A DNA stretch of 64,000 nt from Bullera alba. Taxonomy: Eukaryota; Basidiomycota; Tremellomycetes; Tremellales; Bulleraceae. Under the pieces are notes generated by a model, which made no database searches, was not told the origin of the DNA, and saw nothing but the letters and a program-made list of their open reading frames with translations. Shown here one piece after another: positions 33,602-45,775 of the stretch. Made by a program: the position numbers and the translations under genes. Numbering within the stretch: position 1 is the first letter of the stretch; every line of letters starts with the position of its first letter. The stretch covers positions 7,948,738 to 8,012,737 of the forward strand of contig BCIX01000001.1 of assembly GCA_001600095.1 (NCBI GenBank), written 5' to 3'.

Positions 33602-35591
33602 CGGTATCAGTGGTCGCTCGGCATGTCGAACACCCACTCTTTCGGACTCCCCATGGTATTCGAAGTTCAGCAGTACAGCCTTCTCTTCACTCGACCATAC
33701 CGAACTCTCGTCGCGAACAAGGTATGTGGACCAGATGCACAATAGCGGTGCGTGTGCCGTCTCGCTGACTCTACCTCTAGATCGCCTAGCGTTCTACCGT
33801 TGTGCCAGAGTTCAATCCACATTGAAGGACGATCGCCTTCACCATCGCGCCTCTACCTCAACATACATCAATCCCATACATGCCGAAGAAGGACCGCCCT
33901 CACCTTCTCGCATCTACGACCCGAGTACTTTCTTGGTCATTCGTCTGTCGGCCTATCGAGGAGACCTCCACTCGGACGTGCTGGTCTCATGTAGTACAAC
34001 GCCACCGGTCACAGGACATCACCGTCTTCTAGCGCCCTCTCCTCGAACACAAACCACTCTCTCTACGATCTACATCATCGAGCATGGAGTTCTGCTCGTA
34101 CCACCGGAGGAGCTCATTGGGAGATGATATTGTCAGCGAGCCTCGGAGCGACAGCGTTACATTCTGCGAATCTAGCGCGTCCCAACGGAGGTATCTTAGT
34201 CCTTTGTCGACATACGCACTCATATTCGTGCATGTATCACTCTCATCATGACTATCCGTGTACATCCTCGGCTGAGCATATCTCACCCCTTGATATTGAC
34301 AGTCCGTGATCTCGGTCTTCCCTTACGATGCTCTTGTTCCGCCTCCACGGCCAAGGTGAGTACCGCAGCTCTCGAGAGCTCAAGAGGGCATCTCGACTGC
34401 TAGATCATCGGCACCACTATTGTACTGCTCTGCGGGATCCATTAGCTTCCTCGTTCTCGCCAATGTAATGAAACCCGAAGCACTAAGGATCAATTTAGAC
34501 CCAGCGTGACTCATCCTGACCTGTCCGGACAGGACATGCATCAATTTGCTTCATAGCAGAGCTCCAACTCACCGACCGGAACTTGCGAGGACTGAGACGA
34601 TATCGTCATGGCTACTCTGTAACCGCTCAGCCAACTGATCACGGCGCCAACTTGATGATGACCGAGGAGTCGAGGCAAAGTCGAGGACACTCTGTTGCTG
34701 GCACTGAGCTGCTGAGGATGTTGAGCGTCTAAATAGCCGCCGGATTGGTCCTCGCCACTCGACGAGAGATCCGCAGAATGGATCCGAACCAACGAATTGA
34801 AACCGGAAACGAGATCCTGACGACCGGACATTCTTCCCGTCTTCGTATTCCTCGTCTTCCTTCTATACGTCGTACGTACCGCACTGAGGGGCAAGCGGAG
34901 AGGAGGCCTAGGCGGTCAGCTCTCGACATGTGCTAGTCTAATCTAATCAGTCAGCAAACTCCTCGTGGAGCCACCTACCCGGAAGCCGGTGGCCCGACTG
35001 AGACCTTCCGCACTTACCGAATGACGATCTGCGCTCTCTACTCAGTACTCATTTCCGATAGGCGCTCGGCGGCAACGTGTATTGAATTACTCAACGATAA
35101 TGTCCAACTTTTCAGCAAGAGCACCACCCGCCGTGACAAGGGACGTCAATGGCGTCCTGAGCGATCTTCAGGCCGGCAGAGAAGGCCCTTTAGGAGATCC
35201 CCGTGTCGCGGGAACGAGATGGCATCATTACTCAATGACTCATTACCGACCAAGACTAGCACCGAAATTTTGGATCCACTTGTCCGATATGGGGAGATGA
35301 GGCTGGTGAGCGGTGTGGGCGAGGTGGACGAGCACATGGTGCCTCATGATGAAAGTTACCGATGGTGAGTGGCTAGGATCCTCCTCTCCGATCTGAACAC
35401 TGCTCGAATGGGATATAAGGGGGTGGTGGGCCGGAGAGGAGTGATCGATACCTTCCCCAACTTCCTCCCATCTAGACCAGCTCCTATCACCAGATTCGAG
35501 TCCACAAAGGTCATTGCTATCCCCTGGACCTTTATTAGGGAGCAACCACCTCGTCTTCATCTCACGCGCTCTACAACACAACTTCGGCACG
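33602..35591. other. Accessory region without a supported gene
   Basis: Apart from inverted-repeat unit 2 I see no gene. Open frames are short and lack recognisable motifs or consistent introns. The last 200 bases are the promoter side of the S41 protease gene. Confidence 0.4.
33958..34197. repeat. Inverted-repeat unit 2, related to unit 1
   Basis: Left arm 33958-34006 and right arm 34150-34197 are reverse complements at roughly 65 percent. The left arms of the two units resemble each other (ACTTCTGCTTGGACGTGC versus CCTCCACTCGGACGTGCT), as do the right arms, so this looks like an old duplication of the whole 220-240-bp unit. Confidence 0.6.
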
Positions 35592-37895
35592 ATGGTCGCT
35601 TTGACCTCTCTCCTCGCCCTGATCAGTACCACTACCAGTTTGGTCCAAGCCATCCCGGTCGAGCGGAACAATGACAAGAGTGATGCTTGTCAGAGGATGA
35701 TCGGCAACATTGCCGGTGAGTCGCGCCGGGTATCGCGCAACTCGGCAAAACGCTGACTGACGACTTTCGTAGCGTACAAACCATCGACGGTACTGGCCTG
35801 CCTCAAGAGCATCCCATTCAGCGAGCAAGTCCGACAAAACGTCATGGGTACCGTCACTGCGATGTACGGGATTTCCATCTTCCAGTACAACCAACTCGGT
35901 GATGACGAACCCGCTCTCAACCAGGGCATCGACGTGATCAAAGAGTGTGAGTCTAGCCTACAACAACTCGTATAAGGATAATCGCTGAATGGATCCAGTC
36001 GCTCGAATCAACTCGAGCACCTATAACTCCGACTACGAGTTCCAGTCTGATCTTAGCCAAGTCATGTACAGCCTCAAGTGAGTTGCCATCTCTCTTCCTC
36101 CATAATATCCCAAGTTGACCCTGTCAGTGACGGTCATCACGCCTGGGTCAACTGCTACCAAACTGCGTTCGGTACCAGTCACTACATTCCCATCGTCGCT
36201 ATCGGTGACGGCGCCTCGGAGAAGGCTTCGATCTACATCGCCCCTGATGTCGAGACCTTTGTCGCCGCTTCTGGTGTCGGTCAATTCTACGGATCGCTCG
36301 GTATTGACCCCACACTTCTCGCCGGTGCCAAAGTGCTCAAGGTGGAGGGCAAAGATGTCTGGGAATACCTCGACAACGTCGCCATTCCAGGTGCTGGTAC
36401 TTATCAAGACCCCGAGCAACGATTGACCTCACTATTCTCGGGATACTCTGCATCTGGGTTTGGTGGTGCTATCGCTCGACAACCTGGAGGTTTCACCGTC
36501 GCCCAGGATTTCACCAAAGACAACATCACCCTAGGTATCCAGCTAGCCAGCGGAGAGAAGGGCGACGTCACCATCCCCTGGTTGACCCAATGGCTAGGTT
36601 CCAGACCATTCCAGTACCCAACCGGGGTCGATCTGTGAGTGGCTTGTTATCTCTACAAAAAGCCATACTGACTTGTACACTGTAGCTTCAATGGCATCTG
36701 CACTTTCTCCGACAATGATACTCCCCCTCCAGTTGCCGGCAACACCACTGAGACTGGTACCAACACCACCGACCCGACTACTACCCAGCAGCCCGCCGAG
36801 GGTTCTGAAACCGCCAACTCGACCATGACCATCGACGAGGCTGCTCAGGCGTTGTACGCCAGCTGCCCGGTGGAGAACTTTGCCAGATACCAACTCGCCG
36901 ATCAGTACAACCCTCTGCTGTCTACCAGCTACCTAGGTGGTCGAGACATCCAATTCTACACCTTGCGAAACGACTCCTCCGTCGGTGTCATGTACGTCCC
37001 AACATTCTCCCCCGAGGGCAACAACACCGTCGCTTGCCGAAACCGATACGTGTACGACGCATACCTCGGTCTGAGAAACTTGACTCAAGCTGGTGTCACC
37101 AAACTCCTGATTGACACCTCAAACAACGGTGGTGGTAATATCGCTCTCACTCAGTGGCTCCAGCGATTGATCACTGGGGAGAAATATCTCTCCTATGTCA
37201 ACTTCCAGAGTTTGCTCCGAAAGGCTCCCCTATCCGAAGCCCTGGTCGACGCTCACATTGCCAACCCCGACGCCGAGTCTGGTTCATTCTCCCCTTCGTA
37301 CTTCCGAAACGGCGGTAATGGCTCGCTTGTCGATCTATCCAACTCGACCGACTTCTTCGAACCAGGTCAACAGAGGAATATCAACGGGCAGACGCTGTAC
37401 ACCTCGAACCCGATCAGTGATTCCCTTGACAACATCGTCGAATACGACGAGACCTTCAACCTCTCCGACGAGGCACCTTTCCCACCTATGGACGTGGTGT
37501 TCACCGGAAATGGTCTTTGTGGATCCTCTTGCTCGAGCTTCACCAACTTCCTCATCGAATACTACAACGCCACGGCCTACGTGTCCGCTGCTCGACCCGC
37601 GAACGATATCGAGTTCCAGTCTTTCGCCGCGGGCCAAGTCACCAATTCTGGGAATCTATACGAGGAGGCCAAAGCGGTCGGTCTAAACGACACTACGCTA
37701 CTGCCCGAGCTTATCATCCGAGGAACTTTCAGCTTTGCTCTCCGAGCCGCTCTCTCGCCAAACATCGCACCGGGCGAGTTCCTACAGTACAGACGATTCC
37801 CGGCTCAGAACAGGTATTCGCTCACCTTCGACCAGTACAATGATATCATCGGCAACTGGGAATATGTCGCGAGCAAGGTGTTCAACAAGGCTTGA
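35592..37895 (+). CDS. Secreted S41-family (CPAF-like) serine peptidase
   Basis: The start MVALTSLLALISTTTSLVQA is a signal peptide. The following domain (CLKSIPFSEQVRQNVM, then SLNDGHHAWVNCY) is typical of the fungal members of peptidase family S41 related to chlamydial CPAF. A PDZ-like middle (LLAGAKVLKVEGKDVWEYLD) and a Thr/Pro-rich linker near 36730-36820 lead to the tail-specific-protease core LLIDTSNNGGGNIAL, then VFTGNGLCGSSCSSFTNFL, where the serine in the GSSCSS stretch is the likely nucleophile, and KVFNKA at the end. At least four introns in the first half, the last exon is long. About 690 residues, secreted, with many sequons. Some relatives in fungal RiPP clusters have a processing role, but no precursor gene was seen nearby. 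Confidence 0.85.
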
Positions 37896-38246
37896 TGTTC
37901 GAATGTTGAGAGAGAAGGAGACCGAAGCGATAGTCAGAAGTGTACCTATAGACTCAAAGAGGACACCCGGTCGTGTCAACTAGTAGAGATTTGTACTCGC
38001 CCTATGTATGGTCGTTTGGTCTTGCATTGCACAGTCACTGTACCACCGTTTCGAATCGACGAGTTGACAAAACGGCCGCCAGTTTGACCCTGGCCGATCG
38101 ATCAAGGCGCAAAGATGTGCCGGGATTCGGTACTCGGTGTTCACATTCACTCGTCAACCGACTGAACCGAGTGATCATCGATCAGCTCCTATAACTCCGA
38201 TCCAGCTTTCAACTGAGATGCTCGATATGCCAGCTCACCTCGCATT
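37896..38246. other. Gap between S41 peptidase and oxidoreductase
   Basis: No gene seen. Serves as 3' flank of the peptidase and promoter of the oxidoreductase. Confidence 0.4.
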
Positions 38247-39516
38247 ATGCCGCCCGTCAGATTCGGATACGTAGGCTACGGCAACTCTGCTATTCGATAT
38301 CACCTGCCGTTCATAGCCAATAACCCCGATATCGAGCTGTACGCCTTTTACCAACGATCCCCTCCGCCCTCTGACCCCACTGCTCCCGACGCAAAGCGGC
38401 ACTGCACTATTGATCACCCAGGAGCAAAGCACTACACCGACCTCGACGCCTTTCTCGCCGATGAGGCTATCGAGGTGGTGGTGGTAGTGACTGATCATAC
38501 TACCCATGCGGAATTCGCGGAGAAGGCTCTGCTAGCGGGCAAACATGGTGAGTTGTCCGAATATGCCTGTACAGGACTCGCACTGACTGTACTGAATGTG
38601 ATAGTCGTTGTCGAGAAGCCAGTTGCAAATAGCACTGAAGCTTGGGAGAGGGTGATGAAGGTGTCGGAACAGACGGGAAAGTTGCTGATCCCGTATCAGA
38701 GTGAGTCGCTCCGAGATTCCGAGTTGTGCTTCGATGCCGGTGCAACCATGATATGATCATCCGGAGTTCATATGGGTAGATCGTAATACTGATGTTCACC
38801 ATCTAGACCGGCGGTACGATAGCGACATGCGAACTCTCCAGAAGATCGTCTCGGCGGGATATCTCGGAGACATCCACGAAGCCGAGTTCCATCACGATCT
38901 CGCTGCGCCTTCCTGGCTTCAGCACTTCTCCAAAGTCAAGTACGAGCCCGGTGATGGCTTCTTGTGGATGGTCGCCTCGCATACCCTGGATCAAGTCTTG
39001 CATCTATTTGGACCCCCGCGATCCATCACCGCTTTCACCAGAGTCCTCAGAGGGGTCGAATCCGAAATCGAGGATACCCATACGATCATCCTTCAATTCG
39101 AGTCACCTCTTTTGGTCACTGTCAAGACGAATTGCATGTCAGTGATGCATAAACAGCTCAAATACTTTGTCAGAGGGTCCAAGGGCTCTTTTGTCAAGTA
39201 CGGCGAGGATCAACAGTGCCCAGATGGTCCGCAACTCGGGAGGGATGAGGCTGGAATCGAGCTCGACAATACCTGGGGTCAGATCGAGACACAAACGAAG
39301 GTACTGGATGATCAAAAATATACCGGGTCCATATGGTCAGCAAAGGTCAAGACGGAGAAGGGCGACTGGGGAGAGTACTACGCCGACGTGGTGCGAGCTG
39401 TCCGGGGGGAGATTGAGCCTGTGATCAAGGCAGAAACATCGCGGGATGGACTGCGCATTATCGAGCTCGCAAGGCAGAGTGCTGCTGAAGGTAGAACACT
39501 CCCATTTGATAGGTGA
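38247..39516 (+). CDS. Gfo/Idh/MocA-family NAD(P)-dependent oxidoreductase
   Basis: Three exons (38247-38547, 38605-38700, 38807-39516) give 368 residues. The N-terminal Rossmann fold opens with VRFGYVGYGNSAIRYH and has VVVTDHTTHAEFAEKALLAGKHVVVEKPVA, where EKP is the family signature. The C-terminal alpha/beta domain shows GDGFLWMVASHTLDQVLHLFG, with the His of the catalytic region. Enzymes of this family act on sugars, inositols, or related polyols and amino sugars. The protein has no signal peptide, so it is cytosolic. The substrate is not evident. Confidence 0.92.
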
Positions 39517-39677
39517 TCTCAGGTAGAGCAAGCTGTAAAGGCGAAGTACCAGATGTCATGTATGTAGCATACATATCCCAAGAGCAGGCTGTCTAAGTTC
39601 TATCGATTATAATTGTCTATCATTTTGCCCTCTTCACTGCTCAAAAGCGCCTTTTCGCCTAACGACCTTTGCTCTCT

Positions 39678-40988
39678 TTATGCGTACAGAGCTTGTCGGA
39701 GGGTAGTCTCGAACACATCTCGGGGATCAGCTCCAGTCGCAAGAGCCAACTGCAGCATTATCCTAGACTTCTGGTTGGACACCAATCCGGCACTGATGGT
39801 GGAGTTGCCAGTAGGGACCTCTGGCGAAGGAGCGATCATACCGACGTTGATTCGGACATGTCGGACAACGGGCTTGAGACCAGCAGCACGGGTGATAGCC
39901 TCGGATACACCATTACCGCCATTGGGCGAGGCGATGATGATACCAGCGACGTCGTCGAGGTCGGCGGTGTAGTTGATAAGTCGGGCGTCGGTCTCTTGGT
40001 GACTAAGAAAGAGGTCAGCGGTGATCACCAGAATGGATGTGAGGAGAGTAAAGTGAAGAGGTAGTGACTTACCCGTAGATGATGTCGACTCGAGGTAGAG
40101 ATTCGACTCCAGTAACATTGAACTCGACCTTGTCTAAGGCAAATAAGGTCAGCAAGAGCCTCGAAGTCATGGGTGTACTGATGTACTCACACTTGGGGGT
40201 AGCAGCATCGTAGTAGTAGAAAGGCTCGTTGTTGAAGAAACCACCTAGGTATCCTGGCTCTGGGGCCTTGAACGTGTCAAGGTAGTTGACATGAGTCTTC
40301 TGGGTGTAAAAGGCCGAGCCGATTCGGTCGTTCATGACGATCAAAGCACCTCTGTTCTTCGAGTCGGGGTAAATACCTGCCGAAACGGCTTGGTAAAGGT
40401 TGGCAGGACCATCGGCAGAAATGGCCGTAGCGGGTCGCATGGCACCGACGATGACGACGGGCTTGCCGCAGTTGACGGTGAGGTCCATGAACATTGCAGT
40501 CTCTTCGAGGGTATCGGTACCGTGAGTGATGATGACAGAGTCGATCGTGGAGCCCTCAGAACACAGCAGGTCGTTGGCATGTCGAGCGAGGTCGAGCTGA
40601 ATGGTGCTGTTGATAGAGGGTGATCCGACGTTGGCAACTTGGACACCGTAAATGTTGGTCAAGTTGAGCATTTCGGGCACAGCCTACAGATGGGTCAGTC
40701 GCGATTTCAGTGACACTATCGAGTCGTCTTGGATCTGTGGATACTGCTCACCTCGACGAGAGCGGCCACACCGATGGCACCGGCGGAATATCTCCCAGAG
40801 TCGGTGGAAGACGCTCCGGAACCAGCGATCGTACCGCCAGTAGCCAAAATGAAGACCGATGGGAGCGACTCGTTGATCGGCGACTGATACGTCACGTTGA
40901 TGTACGATGGGATCTCCCAGTTCTGTCTGGCGATAGGAGACGCGGCGACAGCGCCAGCCAAGGCAAGAGAGTATAGAGCGGAACGCAT
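39678..40988 (-). CDS. Secreted L-asparaginase, type II like
   Basis: Hydrolyses asparagine to aspartate and ammonia. Four exons (40988-40752, 40683-40191, 40132-40073, 40012-39678) give 374 residues. The N-terminus MRSALYSLALAGAVAASPIA is a signal peptide. The two catalytic Thr motifs are present: VFILATGGTIAGSG and VIITHGTDTLEETA, followed by VGAMRPATAISADGPANL, which is the substrate-binding block. The late GIIIASPNGGNGVSEAI block is also typical. Secretion suggests use of external asparagine as nitrogen source. GATAAG sites lie about 235-295 bases upstream of the ATG. Confidence 0.95.
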
Positions 40989-42035
40989 GATTGATTCGCG
41001 AGTGGTTTTAGGTGGAAGTTGGGCCGTGTGGATGAGGTAGAGGATATCGAGGAGGTTGATGAAGACCTGTAGGCCTTTTATATCCCTACATGCCAGCTCG
41101 GGGTCGGAAAGCGGAACATCTCCAACATTTCTCGCCAAGAATCCAATGTCTGATCCTACGCCGTCGGTCGCTCTCCGCCGATGTCCTCGTAGCGATTGAC
41201 CAATGATATCGAGGTCTAGTCCTTATCGCTCGGGATGTATGGCTTCGGAATGGACTCGTGCAGCCTTGCAATTGAGATAAGGACACGAGGGTCCTCGATT
41301 CCAGTCAAGCGATCTCCCCGAACTGGTGAATCCGAAATCCCGCATCGGCTTGGCAGTCGGGGAGGCGTTTGCCAATGTCCAGCTCTAGGGTCGACCAGGG
41401 TCAACCAGACTGCAGAGATCCGCGACGACCAATGGGATCTTGCGGTTCAGTGAACCGGCCACATGGTGAGAGAGCAGTGTCTGAAGTTCGAGGATTACTT
41501 GCCTGCGATCGCGTCAGGCCTTGGGCCAGTCTTGGGCCGTACAGGGCGGTGCACTTACATCGCATGTTCACGGTATCGCGCTGCGGCCGGATCTGGCCGG
41601 GACTCGTCTGCTGGACGTTGTACCATCTCCCCGGGGCCCGGACGAAGATAAGAGGAGACTGAGCTCAAACGTTGGTGGATACTTCATGCAGCAGGACCGT
41701 CGATGACCCTTTCGGAGCCAGCATGATGCATGATCGCCTTCAGATGGATGCATCATCGCACCAACTTCGCACCAACATCATCAGCGCTGTCCAGGCGGGG
41801 ATCTGGCCGGAAGAAACGTCCTGCGGAGATTGACTCAACTCCGCTGTTTCCCGTTCCGGCGGGACGCGCGTGGTTTGCTTTTACGTAATTTGCCACGCGA
41901 GCTTGTTCGTGTCTCGAATTCTTGGAGTAGGGTAGTGATCAAGTAGTGATGAGACGTTGAGCATTCAACACTTCTAGACTGACTCGCTCTTCATCTCGTT
42001 CATGGCTGCTGCAGCGGCCTAAAGCAGTCTCGCCC
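40989..42035. promoter_or_regulatory. Divergent promoter of asparaginase and SGNH hydrolase
   Basis: No supported gene. Contains CTTATC at 41222-41227 and GATAAG at 41276-41281, in opposite orientation, and another GATAAG near 41647. These fit nitrogen GATA-factor control of the asparaginase. Confidence 0.45.
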
Positions 42036-44373
42036 ATGCTGAGATCGTCTCGGACGAGGACATATGTCGTACAATCGGTCATCGGCGTGACGCTGCTCTA
42101 CTTCCTGGTGGTCTTCAGCAGTTCGTCATGGACTGGCGGTATCACATCTAGCTCGGTCAAGCAGTGGGCAGATGGGGAATTCTCGGTCTTGTCAACGGGA
42201 GGTGGGAGTGGTGGAGGTAGCTGTGGGATGTGCGATGTGAATCCTCGCCTATGTGAGGAATACGGGTGAGCCGACCGCTGATCTCTGGCCATGATATGTT
42301 GATACTGATGAAGTGAGCAGCGGCGACAATGTCGTCAGATCAGTCAGCTATATGGGTAGGCATAGTTTTGAACTACTTCCTCCTCTCGATTTCAGCAACG
42401 CTGATCAAAGTGCGCCTCGTCTAGGCTCGAATCACCGACTAAGACGCTTCCTCGCCAAAGCATCTCGCCGGCAGGGCTTCACGGTCGGACTCATTGGCGG
42501 ATCCATCACTGCTGGACACGGCCTGCCAAGACACGACTTTACAGAGAAAGAGCCACATCGACCGAATAACCTCGGACGAATCATATTCGACTTTCTGAAT
42601 GAGAGGTTCCCTGCACCAGATGGAGCGGCTATCGGGGAGGAAGCGATCGATAGCTCGAAGCGGCAGAACGTCTTTGTGAATGGTGCTCAGGGTGGACAAG
42701 GTGGATCAATCGCACTACTCATCGGATCGTTGAAGCTGATGCAACGACTTAGGCAGCGAGTACTTCTCCAAATGCTTCAAGCAGCATATCCCTGAGGAAG
42801 CCGATTTGGTTCTGGTCGATGCTTGTCAGTGCAAAGTGTATCTCAGACTTGGTCGTGAGCTGACTATGTATCCATGTAGCTGTCAATGATCAACTGTGAG
42901 CTTTTCAGTGATGGTTATTGCTAAATGCCTTGAAGCTCCACGCTGATAATCTCAGATTCTTGACCAACATGAACAGCTTCGAATACATGCTGAGGGGACT
43001 TATGGATCTGCCCAACAACCCTGCTATCATCGACATCCAGTAAGTAGACCCGTTCCGCATGTCAGTACCTCCATTGACGCAAACTACAGTCTGCTCGCTC
43101 TAATGTTCTCGCAAGTAGCCCTCGGAGGGGATCTGGTGAGTGCTATCAGGCTTTCATTTTGCAACGTGTATGACTGATCACCTCTGCTGCAGCACTTTGG
43201 TATTCTACAGGTGGGTAATTTCGTGGTTGTCGGTTCTGTGCGCTGACCATCATGCAGGAATACGACATCCCTACGATATCCCTTCGAAATACCATCTACG
43301 ACGAGACGCTGCGCAATAAATCTGCTCTATATGAGTACTTTACTCATAATCCCAAGGGGAACATGAAAGACGCAGAGGGTCTTGATCTGCGGCATGTGAG
43401 TTTCCTCCTCTCTTCACTTCCCTCTTGCCAGTCTCGGCGGTATTCCCATCTCCTGACAAACGTAACTGTGTACGGGAACTGACTCCCCTAGATCTCGTGG
43501 CAAGGACATCAGCTGGCTGGGAATCTCACAAACACATACTTGATGACGCAGATGTGCGAGATGGAGCGGAGAGGAGGTTATGGAGATGCGGATAAGGGAC
43601 CTGTTCACCCTTTGCCGAGGGTATGTGCTATACCTCGACTCGGGTGAGACGACAGAACTGATATCCTATAGCTCCTACTCATGCAGAAATGGGATGGAAC
43701 AACGCAAACTGGAAAGTTTGTTCCAAATTGCTTCACCATGATGTCGTCAAAGGACAAGCTGGTCCCATCGGAGAACTCTGGCTGGTGAGTTCATCTGCTC
43801 TTCGACCCGCAACATCGCTGACCACAAGCAGGCGGGAATGGGCATGGGAGAACAAAGTGAGTCAACCTTCTTCTCCCAGACAGCGTTATTACGCTGACTC
43901 CGCCAGAAATACATCATCGCAGACGAACCCGGTTCCACGATCGGATTCAAGTTCCACAGTGAGGTCGGACAAGTCGAGCTACATCACCTCAAGTCCGCTA
44001 CTTTCGGTCTTGGTAGCGTCAAGTGCTGGGTAGACAATGACGAGGACAAGGCGGTCCGGGCGGACGGATACTGGAAAGAACCTTACAATATCGGGCGGTG
44101 AGTGCGCCTTTGGGCTGAGCTCTCACGTAAAGACTGCCGCTCGGCCGATAGCTTGGAGTCTGTGAACCGGAAGGGAGAGATGACTGACTTGTGCTTCGTA
44201 GAGGTATTCGGATACGAAGTGACCTGAAACCTGGAGACCATGTGCTTCGGTGTCGGCTACTCAAAGAGACGAACGACCCGACTGGAAAACACGAGTTCCG
44301 TATCATCTCAGTCATGAGGTGAGTGCTTGCCATTGACATCTCCAGATTGATGCTGACCTCGTGCAGTATATGA
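42036..44373 (+). CDS. Membrane-anchored SGNH/GDSL-type hydrolase
   Basis: A type II membrane protein: short basic N-tail (MLRSSRTRTY), one helix (VVQSVIGVTLLYFLVVF), then a luminal Ser/Gly-rich stem and the catalytic domain. Block I is GLIGGSITAGHG (nucleophile Ser), the Gly of block II lies in NGAQGGQGGSEYF across an intron, block III is VDASVNDQ, and block V is LDLRHISWQGHQ with the Asp and His of the triad. A C-terminal beta-rich domain (WWV-like KCWVDNDEDKAV, HVLRCRLLKET) follows. About nine introns; the last splices AGT-ATA-TGA so that the protein ends VMSI. It probably sits in the Golgi or at the cell surface and may deacylate a glycan. It is related to unassigned fungal SGNH proteins. 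Confidence 0.8.
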
Positions 44374-44922
44374 CGAACTGAATTTATTTCGGCCTTGTCA
44401 GCCTTGGTACCCACTCTGCATTTGTCCCTTGTAAGGATGCGAGAAGTACCGTCCTTCGTGGCATTTGGGATAGAGCCGCTCGCGCTGCGAATTTGGGAAT
44501 TTAGATGGGAGTTCCTTCCTATACATTATTGTACACTGATGCATCTGCTCATATACGTGCAACGACAGTCCTGCTTGGAGGAAGCGAGACACCTGAGGTC
44601 ACTTGTAATCTTGAGGACCGAGGCTGCTTTCAAAGACCAGCATCACAAAATGCGATGTGTGCCAAGACACGGAACCAAATCCCACCACCGCACCGAAGTG
44701 ACCGAGCGTCATCAGACTGCTTGCTCCTGCTTGCTGATTCTCATCGCCTCTTTCCAGAAGACAGATTGGAACGGTCAAGATACACCAGTCAGCCTCAACC
44801 CAGCTACAGAAGCTCGCTCTCAGTTTCGCTACAGAAGTCATACGAACGCACAAGTGGAGTCTTCTGACAACAGCGATTCTATCTCATCCGGATACAATCA
44901 CACTTGGTCATCGAACACTGTC
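44374..44922. other. Gap upstream of the proline-rich gene
   Basis: An open frame runs through this stretch into the next gene but starts at a TTG and reads as non-coding-like sequence until about 44900. I treat it as promoter and 5' UTR. Confidence 0.4.
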
Positions 44923-45775
44923 ATGCCGGGCTTCACCAATCCCTTCTACAGTCAAGGCAGCACGCAAATCCCACCAGTGTCGCCTAGTGCAGCGGCAAAT
45001 CCACCCTCTTACGATGCCAGCACTCGACCGGGTCGACCTACACCACCTGCGAGGCCAGTGGTCGCAGATCAACCCGTGTCTTATGGCTCATTGAGCGATT
45101 TGACCAAAGGCCGCCAAGGGGCATCTTCCGGGTTCAGCTATACGCCCCAACCCGAGCGACAGGGATACTCGAGTGGATTCGGTGGCGGAAGCTCAGGTGG
45201 AGGAAGCGGGAACAGGAGAGATGATGCTGGAAGCAGAGATGACGGAAGTGGGGGAAGACGGATGCCACCCCCTCCTAGCAATTATGGCAAGGAGGCGCCC
45301 ACTGCTCCACCAAGAAGGACAGTTGCACCAGGTATGTGACTCGGTCTGGTTGACGTATGTCGACTGAACAAATTCAGTACTGACATCCTACCTACAGGCG
45401 AGCGTCCGACTCCACCGCCACCCTCCAAATTCCAGTCGTACTCCAACACGGCAGCTGGGTATATCCCAAATAGCGTCTCCGCCACAGCTAGCACAGCGGG
45501 AGATAAGCTTCGAGGAGGATACGACAGTGTGGTGAATCAGCAGACAAAGGAGCAGGTGAGTTGTAGCCTCGAGTCAGGTGTTTTCCTTCTCCTTCCCTGT
45601 ATGAACGACTGTAAGGACTCAGGCATCCCACTATCCGGTAACCGAAATTTAGAGAGCCAGATGCTGATCCAAGCTTAAGGTACTCAATGGCGCTGGAAAG
45701 GCTGCTGCAGGTGCTGCCAAGTTGGCAGGAAAGGCAGCGTGGCAGCTGGGCAAATTTGCCTCGGGTAACCGGTAG
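44923..45775 (+). CDS. Proline/serine/glycine-rich protein of unknown function
   Basis: Three exons. The product begins MPGFTNPFYSQGSTQIPPVSP; it is rich in Pro, Ser, Gly and Tyr, with polyproline blocks (RPTPPARPV, RMPPPPSNYG, ERPTPPPPSKF) that could bind SH3 or WW domains. The C-terminal 60 residues look helical (TAGDKLRGGYDSVVNQQTKEQ), then an Ala/Gly/Lys stretch AGKAAAGAAKLAGKAAWQL that could form an amphipathic membrane-binding helix, ending FASGNR. I do not recognise the family; an actin-patch adaptor is one guess. The start could lie further upstream if a 5' exon was missed. Confidence 0.6.

Noticed and set aside
44395..45339. 314-residue open frame as the full proline-rich protein
   Set aside because: It begins with a TTG and its first 170 codons do not look coding; the ATG at 44923 begins the Pro/Ser-rich part.
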